Positions 54,701 through 64,000 of a stretch of DNA of 64,000 nucleotides are shown here, one piece after another (the stretch's first letter is position 1; the number at the start of each line of letters is the position of its first letter). Position numbers and translations under genes: made by a program. This DNA is from Cercospora beticola. Taxonomy: Eukaryota > Ascomycota > Dothideomycetes > Mycosphaerellales > Mycosphaerellaceae. The notes beneath the pieces were generated by a model that was given only the letters and a program-made list of their open reading frames with translations, was not told the origin of the DNA and made no database searches. The DNA lies in NCBI RefSeq assembly GCF_033473495.1, contig NC_088938.1, positions 2,914,001 to 2,978,000 of the forward strand. Direction: 5' to 3'.

Positions 54701-56799
54701 CTAGTAATTACTCGTATACGCGAGCTTGAAAGTCCAGACGTATTTATCCCCATTGATGATAGCATCATTCAGCTGCAACACCAAGTTGTTGCCCGACTTC
54801 GTGGCCTGCACCACTTTACCATTCTGCGAACCACCGAGGACGGTGACAGTATCGCCAGGCAACCACGGAACTGGATCCGTGATGGTGATGCTCGAACCCG
54901 GCTTCGTCAAGTAGTGAATATAGAAAGCGTCTTTCGTGGTGGTATACCGGAAATTGCCCTTTCCAGGAGTAACACTCCAGTACCTCGTATCGTAAATGGA
55001 TTCTCCATGCGGAATGATCCAGCTTCCAGCATCTCTCAGGCCTTTCTGCATGATATCTGGAATGCTTCCGTCGTGCTTGGGCCCAATATCGAGGAGGAAA
55101 TTGCCATTCTTGCTAACGATATCGACGAGGCTTTGGACGATGTCGTTTCCATTGAGGTACTCGCTGTCAGGTGTCTTGTAGTTGTAGCCGAAGGAGAAAG
55201 GATCCATTCCGCGATTACTTTCCCATTTGGCGACGACGGTGTCCGTATTAGTGGCATATTCGGGTGTCTGGAAGTCACCTCCAATTCCACATCGGTTGTT
55301 GAATGTTACTTGTCGTCCTTGATCACGAGCCCAGTTGAGCCATTTTGATGCGAAAATGGTTGCGTTGTTTGCTCCTCCAATGTCACACCACATGAGCTCG
55401 GTTTCGTAGTTGTATGCCAATTCATTCATCTGTGGCAGCTGGAGACCGGTCACATAGTCGTTCACCTGGACGTGGCCAGTGTACTCAAGTGGGGCTTTGG
55501 TGTATGGGTTGACATTATCAGCTCCGAAGCAACCGCCTGCCCAATTGGGGTCTGGGTTCTTGTACTGAGCATACTGAGGGTTGTACCATTCTGGCATACT
55601 GAAGTAGGTTCCTGAAGATACCATTAGCAACTGGTTTGGACGTAGCTCGGCACACACTGCTAGGACATACCTCGTCGAATCTGTGGCTGGTATTGCTTGG
55701 CTGCTGCAAGCAGAGGGCCGATGAGATCCTTCTTTGGCCCGTAATACATGAACGAGCGTCTGCTGACCTGGGGCGATGTGTTGAAAAGTGCAAAGCCGTC
55801 ATGATGTTTCGTAACAGGAACCTTCGAGCGTTAGTTCTGGTTTAGAACAGAAAGATACCTTCCACCAGCCTCGCTTACCATATATCGAGCACCAGCTGCT
55901 GCAAATAGGTTGACCCATGCTACAGGATCGTAGCCAGTATCTGTGAAGTTTGCCATGAATTGATCGTAGTTGAAGTCTTTGCCATAAGTCTTCTCGTGAT
56001 ATTGATATGTCTTTGTTCTGTAGTTTGGATCGTGCTGGCGACACCAGTACCATTCGGAGTAGTCTTCAACAGGCGTCGCGTTGCCGAACGCCGGCGCTGA
56101 GTACAGTCCCCAGTGAATAAAGATACCGAACTTTACATTATTGTACCTTCAGAACCAGTAGTCAGCTTATTGTATCTCGGAGATCACAGATTGGAGCTCG
56201 TTCTATCAGTAGGCACGACCTGAATTCGGTTTACGTACCAGTCAGGATTCCAGTGATGACTGAGACTGCCAGTATCTGCAGTATAGTCTGGTATGCCACA
56301 AATGCCGGTTATCGTCTGATCTCTGGTGATTACAGGCCCGTATCCTTGTCCGTATGTCGCAACAATCGTGCCGCTGCATGTAGAGCCGGCAGGTGTGTTG
56401 GGCAAATTGCGAACGCCGAGCTGCACCACGGCAGCCTGCTTTGGTGCCAAGCGTGTGAGGGTTGCAGATTGGACCAATTCTAGGTTATTCGACTTCAAAG
56501 TGATATTCAAAGTGTCAGCGAGAGTGAGCGAGTTGGCCGGGTGGTTATTAGTCACCACGAATTCGACGATTTGTGTGTATTTTGTCCCTTCGATCCATTT
56601 TGATGTAAGCACTCCACCGCTGATGGCAAGATCCGGGGCGTAGCCGCCTGTATGTAGTCCGTTAGCCAGGTCTCCTCGCCGACATCGCATTGAACGTACG
56701 TGCGGAACGTGCACTGATACTCAGTGTATCGCCTGCTGAATACAGCGAGGCTGAAACGTGTGTGGCGAGGCCGAGGATGCTGAGCGTGGGAAGATGCAT
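54701..56799 (-). CDS. secreted alpha-L-fucosidase, GH29
   Basis: Five exons on the minus strand: 56799-56700, 56647-56239, 56146-55879, 55821-55671, 55611-54701; 1839 bases, 612 residues. The signal peptide is MHLPTLSILGLATHVSASL. An N-terminal beta-type domain (about 30-165) precedes the catalytic GH29 barrel, which starts VKFGIFIHWGLYSAPAF. It includes VPVTKHHDGFALFNTSP, YFSMPEWYNPQY, and YETELMWCDIGG, whose Asp is the expected retaining nucleophile. NGNFLLDIGPKHDGSIP and a C-terminal beta domain ending TFKLAYTSNY complete it. The enzyme removes terminal fucose from glycans outside the cell. All four introns have GTACGT, GTATGT or GTAAGC donors. A TATATA site lies 48 bp upstream of the ATG. 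Confidence 0.93.
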
Positions 56800-56846
56800 C
56801 TCGAGGAACTTGATAATCCGGATCAAGTTGGCGACATGTCTTATGC

Positions 56847-56853
56847 TATATAT
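56847..56853 (-). promoter_or_regulatory. TATA-like element of the fucosidase gene
   Basis: Minus-strand TATATA about 48 bp upstream of the ATG at 56799. Motif and spacing only; it is close enough that transcription would have to start within a short leader. Confidence 0.35.
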
Positions 56854-57863
56854 CTCAAAGCAGGTTCATATGCTGGTTCCTCGGATGCGCTAATGGTTCA
56901 ATGGCTTGCTCGTCCATCGTGGCTATTCTCCACCAGCACGAGGCTGTCGTTGAACCGGACAATCTCTCATTGCTTTGGATGCATACTTGTGTGCGGAGGC
57001 GGGAAGTGAAAGAGGTTTGCCACCAATTGGCAGCAATGAATCGCTGTTGATCTGGATTTCTACCCCATACTACCCCAGATTCCACCACTTGGGAAGAGTG
57101 GTGTTCGTGTGGCATAGACTTTCCAGTTAAGCTTGACGGAAATGCGGCTTAACGCTCTTAAGCTTGCATGGCTGGGCTTGTGATGATACAAAGTTCGCCT
57201 TACTGGGTATGCGTCCGAGTTGAACAAGCAAGACCGAAGTCGTTGACAAATCCGAGGCCACGTTGCAGCGAGCTTGCGTGTCGCATGCTGTATAGGCGCT
57301 TGGGTAGACCGAGCGGAACGAGCGCTCCACAATATCAGCTAGACCTGCACACGAGTTTAGTGCTCAGACTCGTGCTGTCGCCTTCCGGAACGATGGTAGC
57401 TCTCGGGATTATCAGGACATTCGGGTAAACCTGTTTTGCCGGTTCACTCCATGAACGACCACGCTACAGACGCATGTGCTCGCATTGAGGCGGTCAAGGC
57501 GTGGTATTTTGTTCTCGCGCACTAGAAACAACCAATGTGATCTCATTCCGAGTCTTCATACTTCCTCAATCTCGCCAATTTGCTTCCGGCATTCGGGAGA
57601 GACCTGGAGTGTAGGAAACAAAGAATGTGTAACGATGATTCTGAGAACCTCCGGCAAGATGACCCGACTCTGCGATGCGAGAGACAGATGTGGGCTACGA
57701 AGAAAGATTGAGGCGAAAGAAGTGAGGTTGTTCGTCAGTCTTGGCATCTGATCCGTGCATGACCGGGTTGGGAAGCCGCTCTCCCGCAATCTCCTTCTTT
57801 CCACCCACCGTCGACCACTTCTGCCGTGAACAACTTGCGTAGTGCCAATCTGTGCACTTCGTG
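56854..57863. other. intergenic, no supported gene
   Basis: About 1 kb between the fucosidase promoter and the P450 stop; frames such as 57168-57428 have no support. Confidence 0.5.
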
Positions 57864-59501
57864 CTATGGCTGCGATGGCTGCGATGCCCATGCAGCTTTG
57901 TACCTGTCTTCCACAATGGCCTGTCTTCCAAGTCGAGCCTGCAGATCGAAATCGAAAGGCTTTGGTTGGACCTAGACATACTGGTAAGCATAGGCGCAGA
58001 CTGACATGCAGCGAGTCCTCAAAGAGACACCTACGTTGAAGCCCGTCACATAGTCATACTCCGGCGGCAAGATAGGATTTCCTCGCTCGTCAGTCCTTGG
58101 CTGTATTGAGCTTGACCATGCTATGCGCGCGATAAGGATGTACAATGACCTCTCTGCGATATGCATGCCAGGACATATCCGCCTTCCAAAGCCGAAAGCA
58201 GAGTAGTTTTGCAAGTTCGGGAATTTGTCTAGTGGCTCTCGAAAGGTTGGCCAACCTGGTTCCAGCCAACGCTCAGGACGAAAGGCCTCTGGATCTGGGT
58301 AAAGTTTCTCTTCGCGATGGATAGACCACTGGACCGGATGTACAGCTGTGCCAGCACGAAGAAAGACTCGTTTACCATCAGGCATTTGATATGTATCGTC
58401 CTGAGTGAGCATGTGCGGAAGGCCTCCGGCCGTCACTGGCCGCCAGCGAAGGACCTCTTTCGCCACTGCACGCACTCTTGGTATCTTGGGAATGTCCTCG
58501 AAGCTCGGTAGGCGATCCGGACCAACGACAGCGTCTATGTCGTCTTGTAACAATTTGTACTCTTTGCCGTGAAGAGTCATCGCAAGCAGGAACGAGCACA
58601 CAGCAGCCGCTGTCGTGCCTGCGCCGGCCTCGAACAAAGTGCCAATCACATAGGCGACATGATCTTCCGACAGATCATACGCCTTTCGATTGTTGTGCCA
58701 TTTCGTGCAGAAATTGTCGCCACCGCTATCGATGCCTTCTTTGAGCAGGTCCCGAAACAATGATATCTCTTCATTGTGGAGTCTATTGCCTTCCCGCTTG
58801 AAAGGTGCCAGAAATGATGGGACCTTCATCAGTATGGGAAAGGTGTCTACCAGATAGGCGCCTGGACTAGCTACACGCTCTACGGTATGCACCACAGCGA
58901 GGATTCTGCGCACAAACGACTCTTCGCCAGTGAACACCGGTTTCGAATAGGCCAAGCGGAGGATTAGGCCCGCGGAGTACCGTTCTAGCCATGTCTCGTA
59001 CTTTCTTGGTTCCTGGAGAAGGTCGCGCACGACGCGCACGCTTTCTTGTTCTTGGAGTGATTGATACGAAGCAGCGACAGTGACATTGGTCAAGGTTGCC
59101 ATCAATTTTCTGTTTTGACGAAGCGTCTCGCCGTAAGGGATCAAAAGTGGCCGCAAGTGACGGCTCAACAGCTCCGATGCCATGGGCAGATGCACACGAG
59201 AGCTGTAGATATTTCCGCGTTCACGGAGCAGATCGTTGGCGATACTCTCCGTGGAGACGATGACATGATCTTGCCCGGCCAGGTTGAGACGATACAGAGG
59301 GCCATACTTCTTGCTCCAGTCGAAGAATTTTAGCCAGCTGTGGTAAGGAGGTACGTCGAGCAAGTTGCCTAATAGTGGGTTTCCCGGCGGACCAGCTGGT
59401 TCCTCTGTTCCAGATGGAATATCGGGTGATTTGCGTCGACGTAGAAACAGTAAAGACACGAGCGCAATGACAAACCCGAGAAGAAATATCGATAGTTGCA
59501 T
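57864..59501 (-). CDS. cytochrome P450 monooxygenase
   Basis: Two exons on the minus strand, 59501-58035 and 57971-57864, 1575 bases, 524 residues. An N-terminal membrane anchor (LSIFLLGFVIALVSLLFL) is followed by the Pro-rich hinge GPPGNPLLGNLLDVPP. The I-helix is FEAGAGTTAAAV, the ExxR is KEVLRWRP, the PERF-like FRPERWLEPG follows, and the haem loop is FGFGRRICPG with its Cys near residue 443. The intron (GTAGGT...GTCTAG) restores the canonical ending NVQPKPFDFDL instead of an out-of-family tail. It resembles fungal OrdA/CYP64-like P450s of secondary metabolism or xenobiotic oxidation; the substrate is unknown. No reductase or biosynthetic partner is adjacent. ATG 59501 is the first true start. 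Confidence 0.92.
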
Positions 59502-60397
59502 CCTGGCCACTGCTCAATGCGATCCCATACTGCGAAACATGTATACTGTCAACCTAATACCTATGCCGACAATAAATGTCTGGTGCGAATGCGCTATGTT
59601 TCCGCTCTCGATCTCGTAAGCACCAGATCGGATTCCGTGTCTCTGGGAACAGCTGCGCGCGGATGATCTTCAGCGGGGGGAGACGAGCTGTAGGCTGAAC
59701 ATGCTCTGTGTGGGGATCCCGCGGCGCCTCCACTCCTCCTGTCTATCCGATGAAGCACTCATGGACTATCCCTATACCTTCGCTGCAATGCCTTGCTTCG
59801 CAGAAATGACCACTGCGTAGGCGAGACATTGACCACTGTTGAGACCCTCGGGCTTGTTGGAAAGTGATAACGCTGAGGACGCATAACTGAAGCTTGACGC
59901 AATCCGCAAGCAGCCTGCAAAAACCTATGTTGCTTTGGGCATTCGTGAGTATCGAAGCTAATCAAGTGGCGATGTTTGAGGGTGTTGTTTGTCCGTACAA
60001 CTTTTGCTATTGTTCAGTGATCTGGTGTCGTGACTCGCTTTACACACGCGAATATGGTAGAAGCATAGCTTTTGTGCAGTCTGTGGGCTGCACTTTCGAC
60101 GTGAAGCTGAGATGGCGCTCTATGGCGGCCGCGACGTGTGGTAGTTGGTGAGGGTGAGATGGAGACAGACGCCATTTGCGCTTACTGCTGCGGAGCCAAG
60201 TCCGGTCACCAGGCCAAATGCGGTTAGGCTGATCGCGGTCGCTGCTTCAATCACGAACCGCGACCTCCAACTTCTCTCGCCCTTTGATCATGAGCCCCCA
60301 CATCACCACCGCCCGACATCACGGGGATGACCACAAAAATAACTAGAACTCGAAGTTAGCGACACAAGAACGACCTGCATCACTGAAGAGCGACAAA
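59502..60397. other. divergent intergenic region between P450 and MED5
   Basis: About 900 bp that should carry both promoters. No gene or distinct element seen. Confidence 0.5.
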
Positions 60398-63300
60398 ATG
60401 CCACGTTACCTCGACATGGAGCCGCCAAAGAGCGTGGCCGCTCAAACGTGGCATACGCTGTTCAAAAAGGCCATTCTCAAGCGCTACCGACCTGAGGAGC
60501 TTGCAAAGGCTTTCAGAGAACTGCAGATGCGATATCGAACCCGGCCTGGCGACATCGCGACCACTTTGCTCGGATTTCGAGCTGCGAACGGCAGCCCTGA
60601 TGATGTGCTTGTGTTCAAGTACGCCGAATTTCTGCTCAAGAACGACTACTTCACCGCGAGTGACCTACTTTCTGCGCTCCTCAAATCTTCGAATTACGTC
60701 CGTTCCAAGACCTCGCCCAACACGAGATTCAGCATGCCGACCTGCGAGGAGAGAGTTTTCATGATTGTTACCCAGTTTCACATCACAAGCGATCTGCCTT
60801 CATCCGCCGTCGCACTACAGGACCTGGTATTTGTTATCTACCGGTGGCTGAAAGTGGTTGGTGAAGATGTTGTCGGCAAACAACTTTCCGGCCTGCAGAC
60901 CATGGACGCGCAATTGAATGGCATATATGAGGCGCTCGCACAACTCACCTTGGCTACACTCGGAAACAAAGGTATGCGAAAGGTTACACAGTACCGATGG
61001 TGGAAAGAACGCCGGGCCACAGTTGTCAATGAGATGCAGAATTACGACGTGAATGTGCTCCAGTGGATGAACTCACAACTCGCCGGGCGACTGCGAGCGT
61101 TGCTCAATGTACCACCGTACTTGGAAATGGATGCGGACGGAAAGTACAAGTTCTCCGACGAGCAAATTCTGGCGCAAGTTGAAGAGCTGCCCGTCGTGCG
61201 ATCTCGCGCTGGCATCTTTGTGTGGCTCAACGCTGCACTGGCTGCTCGACCTCTGACGGACGACATGACAATACTCACGTACATACAAGGGCGCTCCTCT
61301 GACAACCCTCAATCCATCGTCGTCGATCTACTTGTTGCGGCATTCGACGTCCTCACAAATTTCATGTTGACCAAAGAACCTCGCCAAAATGCAAAGGTGG
61401 TCCGTTCCTTCATTTGCAACAAACTGCCAGTCTTGATCGCAATCCTGGCGAATAACATGCAGCCAGCGATCTCTGCGGATGCCTGCATACAAATGGCGCT
61501 CATGCCGGGCGGTATGATCTCTATGGACCCTCTACCTCCAATCTCTGCAGGTGCGACAGATGTTCGGGACAGTCTGAAGACTACCAGACTGGAGTTCCTG
61601 CAAGCCTGCGTGTTGCACGGACTCGTGAACGAGCAGACAGTAGCCTTGATCCTACAGGAATCAGTGGCACTACCGAGGGTCATCAAGCTCAACAAGGACA
61701 ACCTGGTAGCGCAGTGCGCAAATAATGTTAGCAAACTCGCTGAGCACATCGAAGAGCTGGCTGGTATGCAAGGCAATGTTGGAGCGATTGCAGGATGCGT
61801 CGTGGAGACAGTCAACAATATGTGCATGAGCAAAGACACAATGTCCCTCAAGTCAGTGTGTGACAAGCTCATCAGGAGGATACCGTACATGGACTTCGTC
61901 ATGCAATACACGCAGCCTGGTATGCTACTGCTGCCTCTCTGCAACCTTCTCAATGACTGGACGCACGACCAAGACCAAAGCGAGTTCACTCCTGCGTATG
62001 AAGAGTTCGCGTCAATACTACTATTCACCCTGGCCGTCATCTATCGTTACGACCTATCCTTCGCCGACATTGGTATTCTTGGAGACAGCTTCGTTGCTAA
62101 GCTACTAGAAGATATGACTGTTAGCAAACCACCCGGTGAGCTCCAGCCGGAGCAAGCATCGCAGCTTACCCAGTGGATTGAGGGCCTCTTTGCCGTAGAT
62201 GAACATGGGGATACGAGTGGGATTGGTGACGACGTTATGCGACAGTGCTCGCCCCAATCATTCTACACCCTCGTTCCTACGTTGTTTGAGCAGAGCATCC
62301 TGGCTTGTCGATCCCAGGTCTTGTCGATGAACACATTCAAGTCTGGACTGGAACTCCTCCTCGAGCCATTTTTGCTGCCATCTCTAGTGATGGGCCTGGG
62401 GTGGCTGGCCAAGCACTCTTGGGAAGATCACAATGACGCCGACGTCCTCATACAAGTCCTCGAGAAATTGTTGAAACCATCAAGTAATGCGCCAGAGACA
62501 CAAGCTATGCATCGCGCCGTCCTTGCCGTGGTCGCAACACCGCTATACTGCTCGCTGGAGGAATATTGCCGCAAGCAGCCAAACAAGAAAGCGAATGAGC
62601 TGCTGGAGCTTCTGAAACCTCATCTCAACCAGCAACGCTCGCTGCACTCTCGCCAAAGCGAGCTAGACCAATGGCAGCAGGAGGGAAAAGGCCTACAAGG
62701 CCGCGTGCAACAAGCGATCCGGGATCTCATCACTTGGTCTTCCACTTCCACAAGCCCACCGAATCCGCCACCGCATTACACGCACAGGACATTCGCAATA
62801 GCTTGTCAGTTACTCGACAGCCAGACGCTGTTGGATGCTATTATCGCAGAGGTCAACAAGACTGAGTACAACAACGTCCCTATCGCTCTCGATGTCTGCA
62901 CATCTCTGATTTGTGCGCCTGCTCCGGTCCCAATGGGCGCGCAACAGGCTACTCACTGGACTTCACCTACGGGCCAATTGCGCTCACGCGTACGTATCGC
63001 TAGCGCTGATGCTCAAGCCATCCTAGACCTCGCAAAATCTTACGCGGAGACTCTGGTTCGCCTCGGCCGACGAGTTCAAGCACAAATGTCGTTTGCAGCG
63101 CAGATGCCAGCGATAGCCATGCCCATGCCCATGCAAGATCAAAGCACCGATCAGATGATGCAGGATTTAGGCCTCGCGTTAGACAACAACACAAACGCTT
63201 CCAACGTGGATGCGACAATGGCCACCAATGCTTCTGCCATGGCTTCAAATGCCGAATTGTCAGGCATGGATCAGCCAATCGATTTGACAAATCTCAACAA

Positions 63301-63508
63301 CGCATCTGCTGACGAGTTGGCTAAATTGACTGTCGATGGCGATGCGATGAACCTGGACCAAAACAATCAGTTCCTTGCAGATTTCGGCATGGGCGTAGGC
63401 GATGCACAAAATAATGCACAGAACAATGCAATGACCAATCAGGATGACGATATCTTTGCAGGCTTGAATATGGACATGGGGGAGCTCGATGATTTTACAT
63501 TTGACTAG
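60398..63508 (+). CDS. MED5: Mediator complex subunit 5 (Med5/Nut1)
   Basis: Single exon, 1036 residues. Med5 is a tail-module subunit of the Mediator, a nuclear co-activator of RNA polymerase II. Evidence is the family-typical opening (WHTLFKKAILKRYRPEELAKAF), the HEAT-like alpha-helical body with DDVLVFKYAEFLLKNDYFTASDLLSALL, the region LEEYCRKQPNKKANELLELLKPH, and an Asn/Met/Asp-rich acidic C-terminus (DDDIFAGLNMDMGELDDFTFD). Length agrees with filamentous fungal Med5. The annotated end is the TAG at 63506. The same frame continues 71 codons with coding-like, Gln-rich sequence to a TGA at 63722 (see findings), so the true C-terminus may be longer. Confidence 0.9.
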   Translation: MPRYLDMEPPKSVAAQTWHTLFKKAILKRYRPEELAKAFRELQMRYRTRPGDIATTLLGFRAANGSPDDVLVFKYAEFLLKNDYFTASDLLSALLKSSNYVRSKTSPNTRFSMPTCEERVFMIVTQFHITSDLPSSAVALQDLVFVIYRWLKVVGEDVVGKQLSGLQTMDAQLNGIYEALAQLTLATLGNKGMRKVTQYRWWKERRATVVNEMQNYDVNVLQWMNSQLAGRLRALLNVPPYLEMDADGKYKFSDEQILAQVEELPVVRSRAGIFVWLNAALAARPLTDDMTILTYIQGRSSDNPQSIVVDLLVAAFDVLTNFMLTKEPRQNAKVVRSFICNKLPVLIAILANNMQPAISADACIQMALMPGGMISMDPLPPISAGATDVRDSLKTTRLEFLQACVLHGLVNEQTVALILQESVALPRVIKLNKDNLVAQCANNVSKLAEHIEELAGMQGNVGAIAGCVVETVNNMCMSKDTMSLKSVCDKLIRRIPYMDFVMQYTQPGMLLLPLCNLLNDWTHDQDQSEFTPAYEEFASILLFTLAVIYRYDLSFADIGILGDSFVAKLLEDMTVSKPPGELQPEQASQLTQWIEGLFAVDEHGDTSGIGDDVMRQCSPQSFYTLVPTLFEQSILACRSQVLSMNTFKSGLELLLEPFLLPSLVMGLGWLAKHSWEDHNDADVLIQVLEKLLKPSSNAPETQAMHRAVLAVVATPLYCSLEEYCRKQPNKKANELLELLKPHLNQQRSLHSRQSELDQWQQEGKGLQGRVQQAIRDLITWSSTSTSPPNPPPHYTHRTFAIACQLLDSQTLLDAIIAEVNKTEYNNVPIALDVCTSLICAPAPVPMGAQQATHWTSPTGQLRSRVRIASADAQAILDLAKSYAETLVRLGRRVQAQMSFAAQMPAIAMPMPMQDQSTDQMMQDLGLALDNNTNASNVDATMATNASAMASNAELSGMDQPIDLTNLNNASADELAKLTVDGDAMNLDQNNQFLADFGMGVGDAQNNAQNNAMTNQDDDIFAGLNMDMGELDDFTFD

Positions 63509-63724
63509 TCGGGCGATGCAGAATCAACTGTTTCAGACAGCACGCTCCCGCCACAAGCAGAATCGCTGGCCCCAACACCAATTGATATGGAGCTTGGACC
63601 AGGTCAGCAGCCCACGCGCGAGTACTATCGAAGAATTCAGGACCAGCTTGTTGCCGAGGCAGCAAAGGCACAGGTTCGCATGCAAAGACAGCAGCAGCGA
63701 CAACAAGATGCAGAGCGCCAGTGA
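63509..63724 (+). other. in-frame 71-codon extension downstream of the MED5 stop
   Basis: Directly after the TAG the MED5 frame reads on without a stop to a TGA at 63722. Content is protein-like: acidic and Pro-rich first (LPPQAESLAPTPIDMELG), then PTREYYRRIQDQLVAEAAKA and a Gln/Arg-rich helix. It could be a readthrough product, a tail cut off by a recent nonsense mutation, or a spliced exon. Confidence 0.5.
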
Positions 63725-64000
63725 CTTTGCGGGCAGCAGGGTGAACGAGCAGCCTCGTCAAAATTAGGGTGTTGATGTTGGGATGTGGACTTTGACTTGA
63801 AGAGGCTTGCAACTTCGCAATTGACGATATCCTTGGTTGAGAAGGTTCGTGACATATTCTTTGATCGACAAGGTATGATCATGCAACATTGACATGAGTT
63901 TTTGTTGTACACATTCTTTTCTGCGTCTGCGCGCCCTTGCGTTGTGAGATACTTGCTCTTATGCGCCACTACTGTGTCGCCAAATCTAAATCATCACAGC
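63725..64000. other. window end, no gene seen
   Basis: About 275 bp, AT-richer, probably 3' UTR of MED5 and beyond. Confidence 0.5.

Overview
The window is nuclear DNA of a filamentous ascomycete (Pezizomycotina; a Dothideomycete would fit, but I cannot fix the genus). The evidence is short GT-AG introns of mostly 45-70 bp, ATGs in simple Kozak contexts, and families typical of moulds: a HET domain, a HeLo domain, a STAND NTPase with C2H2 fingers, a DUF7587-like protein, PTS1 acyl-CoA oxidase, GH29 fucosidase, Med5 and many MFS/P450-type accessory genes. I found no tRNA, rRNA, CRISPR array or intact transposon. Exon structures below were built by hand; in every multi-exon gene I checked that the exon lengths sum to a multiple of three.

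Layout. 0-12 kb is mostly housekeeping: ECT1 (phosphatidylethanolamine synthesis), HEM2 (haem), a SWIM+RING protein, a peroxisomal acyl-CoA oxidase, then a HeLo-domain protein. 12-20 kb is accessory: a GST, a Thr-rich secreted PAN protein, a 66-residue secreted Cys protein, and a divergent MFS transporter / APH-like kinase pair. 20-33 kb is the most dynamic part: a 12-exon SNF2/RING translocase divergent from a HET-domain ORF, which runs directly into a STAND (NLR-like) NTPase ending in C2H2 fingers, followed by 2.5 kb of relic-like DNA, an ADP-ribosyltransferase-like gene and a Cys-rich gene that has left a broken partial copy nearby. 33-50 kb returns to core functions: MTR4, a single-pass membrane protein, a multi-pass membrane protein, an AHC1-like zinc-finger protein, an Alba protein, a branched-chain aminotransferase and a conserved protein of unknown function. 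50-64 kb holds a minisatellite, a large disordered acidic-repeat protein, a secreted alpha-L-fucosidase, a P450 and the Mediator subunit Med5.

The most interesting signal is at 23.9-28.5 kb. The HET ORF and the STAND gene look like one HET-STAND-C2H2 incompatibility receptor. Its NLR N-terminal homology continues through a TAG and a one-base frame change at 25.32-25.38 kb. Either the gene has been split or disabled, or a 73-bp intron fuses the two parts in frame. A HeLo protein lies 12 kb away and an ART-like protein 2.6 kb downstream, so the region has several parts of a fungal self/non-self recognition toolkit. Other points are a 71-codon in-frame coding-like tail after the Med5 stop, extreme base-skew blocks inside genes, and the five-copy minisatellite.
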